A DNA stretch of 64,000 bases from Lysinibacillus fusiformis (lineage in GTDB: Bacteria; Bacillota; Bacilli; Bacillales_A; Planococcaceae): NCBI RefSeq assembly GCF_003049525.1, contig NZ_PYWL01000006.1, positions 62,001 through 126,000 on the forward strand. The letters are read 5' to 3'. Position numbers and translations under genes: made by a program. Positions 57,354-64,000 of the stretch are shown here, piece after piece. Below the pieces are notes generated by a model. That model worked only from the letters and a program-made list of their open reading frames with translations. It was not told the DNA's origin and did not search any database. How positions within the stretch are numbered: position 1 is the stretch's first letter; each line of letters opens with the position of its first letter.

Positions 57354-58235
57354 TTATTGAAGTTGTTTTACTAAAGTTTTAACTAAATTTGGCAACCAAT
57401 CACGAAGCTGACTAAATGTAAATCCTGCTTTCTCTGCTTTCGCATTCGTCATATACCAATCAGCTTGTACACCATATGGTGATTGTGATTCTTCATCGCC
57501 ACCAACAAGCGAAATTTTTGCGCGCTTTCCACTCTCTTCTTCAATCAATGCAAGAAGTTCTTTCAATGAAATGGCACCAGAAGCAGTAGCATTGTACGGT
57601 CCTTCTATAGGAGTAACGCCTACAAAATATAAAAATTCAGCAGCCTCCTCATCTGTAATATAGCTCATCTGTGCATCGATATTTGGTAATGAGATTGGCT
57701 GATCGTGTAAAATACGTTCAACATGAAAGTGCAAGCGACGTGTGTAATCATGTTCGCCCATAACAATGGGGAAACGTACGGCAACAACTGGGAATGAAGC
57801 TTCTTTAAACAACACAGCCTCAGCCTGTCGTTTTCCTTCTCCATAGGAAAATTCTTCTCGATCCCCCATAAGAATTTGATAATGGTAAGGATCGAAATCT
57901 TCTTCCTTTTTCATCTTTCCATCTACCTCATAGGTTGAAAGAGTAGACGTAAAGACAAGTTTTTTCGTTTTCCCTTTTAAAAGCTCACAAATGGTATGTG
58001 CCTCGTTAGGAGAGTAGCAAATATTATCATAAACAATATCCCACGTTGTATGGGCGAGAGCATTTTCTAATGCGTCATGGTCATCCCGATCAACTATTAA
58101 TTGTTTAACAGCTGTCCCAAAAGGATTGCCGCTTTGCCCGCGTGTTAAAATCGTTACATCATGTCCATTCTCAATGCAAAGTTCCACTAATTTTTTTCCA
58201 AAAAAACGTGTGCCACCTAAAACTAATATGTTCAT
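57354..58235 (-). CDS. NAD-dependent epimerase/dehydratase family protein
   Basis: 293 residues from ATG 58235, preceded by GGAGAGG; the frame's first ATG (58253) forms part of that ribosome site. Extended SDR start MNILVLGGTRFFGKKLVEL with the Gly-rich NAD loop, then TSTLSTYEVDG and a shortened YHYQILMGDREEFSYGEGKR region instead of a clear YxxxK. Substrate unknown; some members of this group are atypical and may lack catalysis. Confidence 0.8.
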   Translation of the reverse strand: MNILVLGGTRFFGKKLVELCIENGHDVTILTRGQSGNPFGTAVKQLIVDRDDHDALENALAHTTWDIVYDNICYSPNEAHTICELLKGKTKKLVFTSTLSTYEVDGKMKKEEDFDPYHYQILMGDREEFSYGEGKRQAEAVLFKEASFPVVAVRFPIVMGEHDYTRRLHFHVERILHDQPISLPNIDAQMSYITDEEAAEFLYFVGVTPIEGPYNATASGAISLKELLALIEEESGKRAKISLVGGDEESQSPYGVQADWYMTNAKAEKAGFTFSQLRDWLPNLVKTLVKQLQ

Positions 58236-58277
58236 ATTTTCCCTCTCCTTCAAAATAGTAGTCTTCTTAATAATGAC

Positions 58278-58327
58278 AAAAAAACAGACTTACTACAAAT
58301 CAAAAGTGAAATGTAGTAAGTCTGTTT
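58278..58327 (-). terminator. Rho-independent terminator of the PBP1A gene
   Basis: Perfect 16-bp stem (58282-58297 with 58312-58327) and a seven-T tail on the minus strand. Confidence 0.9.
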
Positions 58328-58346
58328 GATACTGAAACGAAATTGA

Positions 58347-61300
58347 TTATCGGCTTGACGTTTCTGGGGGAGTTGTATTGCTGTTGTCTCCGCCGTTTGA
58401 GCCATCTTCCGGTTGGCCTGATTCGTTACCACCAGATCCGTTGCCATTGTTGGAGCCGTTGCCGTTACCACCGTTACCATTGCCGTTGTTAGAGCCGTTG
58501 CCATTGCCACCAGATCCATTGCCGTTGTTAGAGCCGTTGCCATTGCCACCAGATCCATTGCCGTTTCCTGAACCATTGCCATTATTACCAGACCCATTGC
58601 CATTTGTAGGCGGTGTTGTCGGTGGAATTGTCTCTTGACCATTATCCTCTGGGTCAGGTTCATCATCATTACCACCAGTAGAGGCTACATTAGAATGTGG
58701 TGATGCTAAGCCTGTAATATCTACAGCCACTACAACATAGGCTTGTCCACTAGCAACCGTAATGCTTTGTGTAGATTCAAGAACGGACGTTACTAATGTG
58801 TTGCCACCATTTGTAACATTATAAATTCGATAACCAACTACATCGTTTGATGACTCTGTCCAAGATAAAGTTGAGCCATTTACGGATGCCGTTACCGCTG
58901 CAGGTGCACTTCCATCTGCAGGGAAATCAACTGCTGAAACAGATGAATTTGATAAAGTTGAATTCTTTGGTAGTAAACTTGCTGGATTACCGCCAAGACG
59001 GCCTAACATGCGTTTAATGAACGCTTGATTAATACCTGCGCCACCTGATTTAACAAATTCAGCTGGTGTACTTGGTAATGCGTTATAAGTTTTTCCTTTA
59101 ATCGTTACAACACTTGAAGCAGCTAAACTATCATCTGGTTGTGTAGGTAAAAATACTTTCGCATTAAATAAGTCTGAACGGACTAAACCTGCGTTTGCAC
59201 AGGCTGCAGAAGGTGCCATCCCAGAAATACCACAGAACGAAGCGGTCACCACATTTTTAGGTGCCTTAAAGCTTGTTGGTGGATCAATAAACTCAGGAGC
59301 CACATCGTAAACGGAATTCATTAAAGTACCCCATAGTTTATTGACACGAACGCTTGGCTGTTGGTACGTATTATTAAATGCGTACAATGTACGAGGTTGG
59401 TCGTAACCCATCCAAACACCTAGAGATACATTTGGATTATAACCAACTAACCAAACATCTTTATACTCTTGAGAAGTCCCTGTTTTTGCAGCAAAATCTG
59501 AAGAGAATTTTAATGTATTACGTGCAAGAGTTCCTGTTCCTTTTGTTAATACGTCACGTAGCATATCCGTCACAATATAGGACGTTTCTGGACTGAATAC
59601 TTGGACGGGTTCTACTTCGTGTTTGTAAATAATATTTCCTTCTTGATCTTCAATTCGATCAATCATATAAGCATCAACGAATTGACCACCATTTGCAAAA
59701 GTAGCAAAGGCATTCGTATTCTCTTCTACGGTAGTCCCCTCACTTAAAGCACCGATACCAGTTGCTAGGTTAGTGAAATCATCGGGGTGTAATTTTGTGA
59801 ATCCCATTTTTACTAATAGATCAGCAGGACGTTTGTTAATAATATCATTGTATAAACGTAACGCTGATATGTTTTGAGAATCTGCTAAAGCCTCACGTGC
59901 GGGAATAAGTCCTCGTTCATCACTAGTAATATAGTTACTTGGGCTCCATGAACCGATTGAGAATTTTACGTCAACGAGTGGGCTACCTGCGCCAATTACA
60001 CCGTACTCAATAGCAGGAGCGTAAACAAGTAATGGTTTCATCGTAGAACCATTTGAACGATAAGCTTGTGTTGCGTGGTTAACTTGAGTTGTATTAAAGT
60101 CTCGACCACCTACAAAACTTAAAATTCGACCCGTCGTATTTTCCATTAAAATACTACCCACTTGTACGGGCATTTCGATATCAATTTCCTCACCAGTTAC
60201 AGGGTCTTTCCCTTTACCAGTATACGTATGGCCATAATATTGGAAGTCCTTAGCAGCTTTTTGCATGGCATCATACATATCTTTGTTAATGGTTGAATAA
60301 ATACGATAACCTTTTGAGCGAACATCACGATCAGCTAAGATTTTATATTTATCTTTTAATTTCTTTTCTGTTTTTAATCGCTCTGGGTCAATACCGTCAT
60401 CTTCTGCGAGTTTTTCTGCAATAATATCTTTTGCACGACTCTCAAGCTCATATGTAAGCCATGGATAACGATCCTCCGCTCGCATTTCTGGACCACGGAA
60501 GTCAGCAGCAATATCATAATTAAGTGTTTCTTTATATTGCGCATCGTCAATATAACCAGCTTCTTTCATACGATAAAGAACTGTTTTCATACGATCAATA
60601 CCTGGTTTTAAAGCTTCCTCACTTTTCAGTTCACCCGTATTTGTAAACGGTGTGTAAGCAAATGGCGCCTGAGGAATACCAGCTATGTAAGCTGCTTGCG
60701 CTAGTGATAAATCTTTAGCTTTCACACCAAAGATCCCTTCCGCGGCTGTTTCTACACCTGCAATATTGCGCCCTGAAGAGTTACGACCGTATGGAATAAT
60801 ATTTAAATAAGCCTCTAATATTTCTTCCTTTGTCATAAAATGCTCTAAACGCATAGCAAGTAAAATTTCTTTTGCTTTACGTTCATAGGAAACTTCATTG
60901 GTTAATACTTGGTTTTTTATAAGTTGTTGCGTAAGGGTAGAGCCACCTGTCTGTGTAGCAGAATTCGTAACATCTTGTAATAAGCCTCGTATAACCGCTT
61001 TTGGTACAATTCCGTTATGTTCACGGAAATATTCATCTTCTGTTGCTAGTACAGCATTAAGAACATCTGGTGCAACATTTTTAAGTGAAGTTTCACGGCG
61101 ATCTAAATCTGTCCGTAATTTTCCGATATAAATATCGTTGGCAAAATAAATCTCACTTGTTTCTTCATAGCTAAAAATTTGATCTCGCAATTCTTCTTTT
61201 GAGCGTAAGGGTTCTTCTTTTACAAGAGAAGCGAAATAACCAGCTCCTACTGAACCGACAAATACAGTGCCAACCAATGCAAAAACTAAAAATAGTAAAA

Positions 61301-61403
61301 ATAAGTTCCAGGTAACGCTACCTGAAATACGTAATTTCTTCATCCATTTTTGTTCAATTAATGTATCGATCTTTGCATTGATTTTTTCAATCCAATCTTT
61401 CAA
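58347..61403 (-). CDS. Class A penicillin-binding protein (PBP1A type) with FN3 and Gly/Asn-rich tail
   Basis: 1018 residues. A short cytoplasmic N-terminus and one membrane helix (about 27-55) precede the GT51 glycosyltransferase (ATEDEYFREHNG, GGSTLTQQLIKN). The transpeptidase follows, with S453 of STMK, the SQN motif in ADSQNISAL and KTGTSQ. Next are a fibronectin type III-like domain (about 845-925) and a tail built from 13-residue Gly/Asn/Ser repeats. It polymerises and cross-links peptidoglycan outside the cell. Neighbour of tyrS. The tail is low-complexity and likely to vary between strains. Confidence 0.93.
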   Translation of the reverse strand: MKDWIEKINAKIDTLIEQKWMKKLRISGSVTWNLFLLFLVFALVGTVFVGSVGAGYFASLVKEEPLRSKEELRDQIFSYEETSEIYFANDIYIGKLRTDLDRRETSLKNVAPDVLNAVLATEDEYFREHNGIVPKAVIRGLLQDVTNSATQTGGSTLTQQLIKNQVLTNEVSYERKAKEILLAMRLEHFMTKEEILEAYLNIIPYGRNSSGRNIAGVETAAEGIFGVKAKDLSLAQAAYIAGIPQAPFAYTPFTNTGELKSEEALKPGIDRMKTVLYRMKEAGYIDDAQYKETLNYDIAADFRGPEMRAEDRYPWLTYELESRAKDIIAEKLAEDDGIDPERLKTEKKLKDKYKILADRDVRSKGYRIYSTINKDMYDAMQKAAKDFQYYGHTYTGKGKDPVTGEEIDIEMPVQVGSILMENTTGRILSFVGGRDFNTTQVNHATQAYRSNGSTMKPLLVYAPAIEYGVIGAGSPLVDVKFSIGSWSPSNYITSDERGLIPAREALADSQNISALRLYNDIINKRPADLLVKMGFTKLHPDDFTNLATGIGALSEGTTVEENTNAFATFANGGQFVDAYMIDRIEDQEGNIIYKHEVEPVQVFSPETSYIVTDMLRDVLTKGTGTLARNTLKFSSDFAAKTGTSQEYKDVWLVGYNPNVSLGVWMGYDQPRTLYAFNNTYQQPSVRVNKLWGTLMNSVYDVAPEFIDPPTSFKAPKNVVTASFCGISGMAPSAACANAGLVRSDLFNAKVFLPTQPDDSLAASSVVTIKGKTYNALPSTPAEFVKSGGAGINQAFIKRMLGRLGGNPASLLPKNSTLSNSSVSAVDFPADGSAPAAVTASVNGSTLSWTESSNDVVGYRIYNVTNGGNTLVTSVLESTQSITVASGQAYVVVAVDITGLASPHSNVASTGGNDDEPDPEDNGQETIPPTTPPTNGNGSGNNGNGSGNGNGSGGNGNGSNNGNGSGGNGNGSNNGNGNGGNGNGSNNGNGSGGNESGQPEDGSNGGDNSNTTPPETSSR
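58446..58601 (-). repeat. Four 39-bp tandem repeats encoding GNGSGGNGNGSNN-type units
   Basis: Units at 58446-58484, 58485-58523, 58524-58562 and 58563-58601. The two middle units are identical; the outer two are diverged. They encode the C-terminal tail of the penicillin-binding protein, so copy-number change would lengthen or shorten it in frame. Confidence 0.9.
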
Positions 61404-61465
61404 TGTATCGACCTCCTAAAATCTTGTTTATTATAGCACATATTGTTTTAGCTCGAACATAGTTA

Positions 61466-61493
61466 TTGACATTGAAATAGATTCGTATAGAAT
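61466..61493 (+). promoter_or_regulatory. Promoter of the tyrS T-box leader
   Basis: TTGACA and TAGAAT separated by 16 bp; the start would fall near 61500, just upstream of the T-box stem I. Confidence 0.7.
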
Positions 61494-61499
61494 AATGGT

Positions 61500-63070
<1,571 letters not shown>

Positions 63071-63080
63071 TGATTGAAAC

Positions 63081-63115
63081 AACATCCCCCGACCCAAAAG
63101 GGGATGTTTTTTTTT
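63081..63115. terminator. Terminator between tyrS and the BtuF-like gene
   Basis: 9-bp stem AACATCCCC/GGGGATGTT with a nine-T run; convergent genes may share it. Confidence 0.85.
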
Positions 63116-63920
63116 ATGATAAAAAACTTGGCAATTTTATATGTTCATATTGTTGAGGGTGCAATATTTTAGCTAGCTTTATAGCCCCTTCAATAAGGCG
63201 GGGAGAAGGGCGACAATAAAGCCATTCCTCCATCACATGGAGCTGTTTCATTTTCACGGCATGTAGCTCACTAGCATGAGGGCGCTTTAATAAGTTGGAT
63301 GGCTGTATACGCTCAAAAGCTACGCCTACCCAAGCCATCATGATGTAGTCAGGCTTTCGTTTAACAACATCTGCCCAATCTGTTTGAACACTGGCTAGTT
63401 CGACATCCTGAAATAAATTGACTCCACCTGCAATAGCACTAATTTCTGTTAGCCAATTTATTTTTCCTGGTGTAAAAATAGGGTTCGGCCACCATTCCCA
63501 ATAAAGGGTAGGTTTCTTCATGAGGGAGTTTGCAACTGTACGCATTTTGTCAATCGATTGCAAATATTCTTCCGCAATTATTTTAGCACGTTCTTCTACA
63601 TGACAAGCTCTCCCGAGTGAAAGGAGATCTTGAGCAATTTCCTCTAACGAGTTAGCATTAAAAACAATATGTGGGATATTTCTTCTTTGCAATTCCTCGA
63701 TGTTTTTCTCCATTCCAGGCACACTTAATGAAGCAAGAACAAGATCGGGCTGTAAATCCTCTAAATCGTCCATATTAATAGATAAATCTGGGCCGAGCTG
63801 TGGCAAATCTTTAACGCTGGATGGCCAATCGGAGAAATCATCTACTCCAACAAGCTGGTCTGTCAGTCCTAAATAGGCTACAAGCTCCGTATTGCTAGGG
63901 CATATCGAGATTAAACGCAT
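63114..63920 (-). CDS. BtuF/FepB-like substrate-binding domain protein without signal peptide
   Basis: 268 residues. The two-lobed helical-backbone binding fold is seen in RLISICPSNTELVAYLGL, LVGVDDFSDWPSSVKDLPQLG and DLEDLQPDLVLAS, as in cobalamin- and siderophore-binding proteins. There is no signal peptide or lipobox: the domain starts at residue 2, so the protein should stay in the cytoplasm. An ATG with GGAGAT precedes it. No transporter genes are adjacent in the window. Ligand unknown; 'cobalamin-binding' is only the common family label. Confidence 0.78.
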   Translation of the reverse strand: MRLISICPSNTELVAYLGLTDQLVGVDDFSDWPSSVKDLPQLGPDLSINMDDLEDLQPDLVLASLSVPGMEKNIEELQRRNIPHIVFNANSLEEIAQDLLSLGRACHVEERAKIIAEEYLQSIDKMRTVANSLMKKPTLYWEWWPNPIFTPGKINWLTEISAIAGGVNLFQDVELASVQTDWADVVKRKPDYIMMAWVGVAFERIQPSNLLKRPHASELHAVKMKQLHVMEEWLYCRPSPRLIEGAIKLAKILHPQQYEHIKLPSFLS

Positions 63921-64000
63921 ATTGTTATCTCCTATTCTTTTTTAAGAAAAGTATAGCGAGAGTTTGCATTCTAAACAATCTAAACAATGTGTGTACGTTT

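Noticed and set aside
58378..58638. Plus-strand Pro/Leu-rich reading frame of 86 codons
   Set aside because: It is the antisense of the Gly/Asn repeat tail of the penicillin-binding protein; its repeats are the same 39-bp units and it has no ribosome site.
58250..58675. Minus-strand Met/Ala/Thr-rich reading frame of 141 codons
   Set aside because: It is a shifted frame of the same repeats, crosses the terminator and overlaps the epimerase start.

Overview
The window is a low-GC Firmicutes chromosome segment and most resembles Lysinibacillus (Bacillus sphaericus group). Three things support this. From 15 kb on, the gene order follows the Bacillus ytfP-ytgP-ytzE / pepV / ytlQR-trmB-ytnP-ytoP-ytpQR-sftA-murC-ytxGH-aroA-ccpA-acuCBA-acsA-tyrS backbone. 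The D-amino-acid aminotransferase is close to the B. sphaericus enzyme as I remember it. There is also an ATP-grasp D-aspartate ligase, which fits the L-Lys-D-Asp peptidoglycan known for Lysinibacillus. No rRNA, tRNA, prophage, insertion sequence or CRISPR array was seen.

1-12.8 kb is the accessory part. It holds the first codons of a NupC-like nucleoside transporter with a GntR-type operator, a truncated ECF sigma factor, and a two-component system (LytS/YesM-type kinase, receiver-AraC regulator) in one operon with a sodium:solute-symporter-like protein. Next is a Dpp/Opp-type ABC importer (two ATPases, two permeases) divergent from its binding lipoprotein. The lipoprotein is followed by two tandem CodA-related amidohydrolases, then a DMT permease. 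A CodY-like box lies between the divergent importer genes. The importer plus paired hydrolases looks like a nutrient-scavenging module for an unidentified substrate and is the best candidate here for an undescribed system.

13.5-37 kb holds an oxalate/formate-type MFS carrier, an AIM24 protein, the flavoprotein YtfP, an asparagine-synthetase-type amidotransferase, the lipid II flippase YtgP/MurJ, an rRNA pseudouridine synthase, a membrane diguanylate cyclase and an MFS exporter. These are followed by ytzE, pepV, dat, ytlQ, ytlR, trmB, ytnP, the D-Asp ligase, ytzB, ytoP, a DUF84 NTPase, an unknown lipoprotein, ytpQ and ytpR. The asparagine-synthetase-like enzyme, dat and the D-Asp ligase could together contribute to making and amidating the D-Asp cross-bridge; this is inference.

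37-50 kb holds the DNA translocase sftA, murC, ytxG, ytxH, a divergent 717-residue FtsA-like ATPase with a long unassigned C-terminal half, the chorismate mutase-DAHP synthase fusion and ccpA. 48-53 kb is the acetate unit: acuABC is divergent from acsA, with a plausible cre site upstream of acuA. 53-57 kb is argCJBD behind a strong promoter covered by two ARG-box-like operators. 57-64 kb holds an NAD-dependent epimerase, a class A penicillin-binding protein with a Gly/Asn repeat tail, a T-box leader with a UAC specifier before tyrS, and a cytoplasmic BtuF-like protein.

Starts were moved from the longest reading frame where a Shine-Dalgarno sequence, a stop-start overlap or the family N-terminus favoured an internal codon. 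Family names rest on recalled motifs and sequences; no database search was possible.
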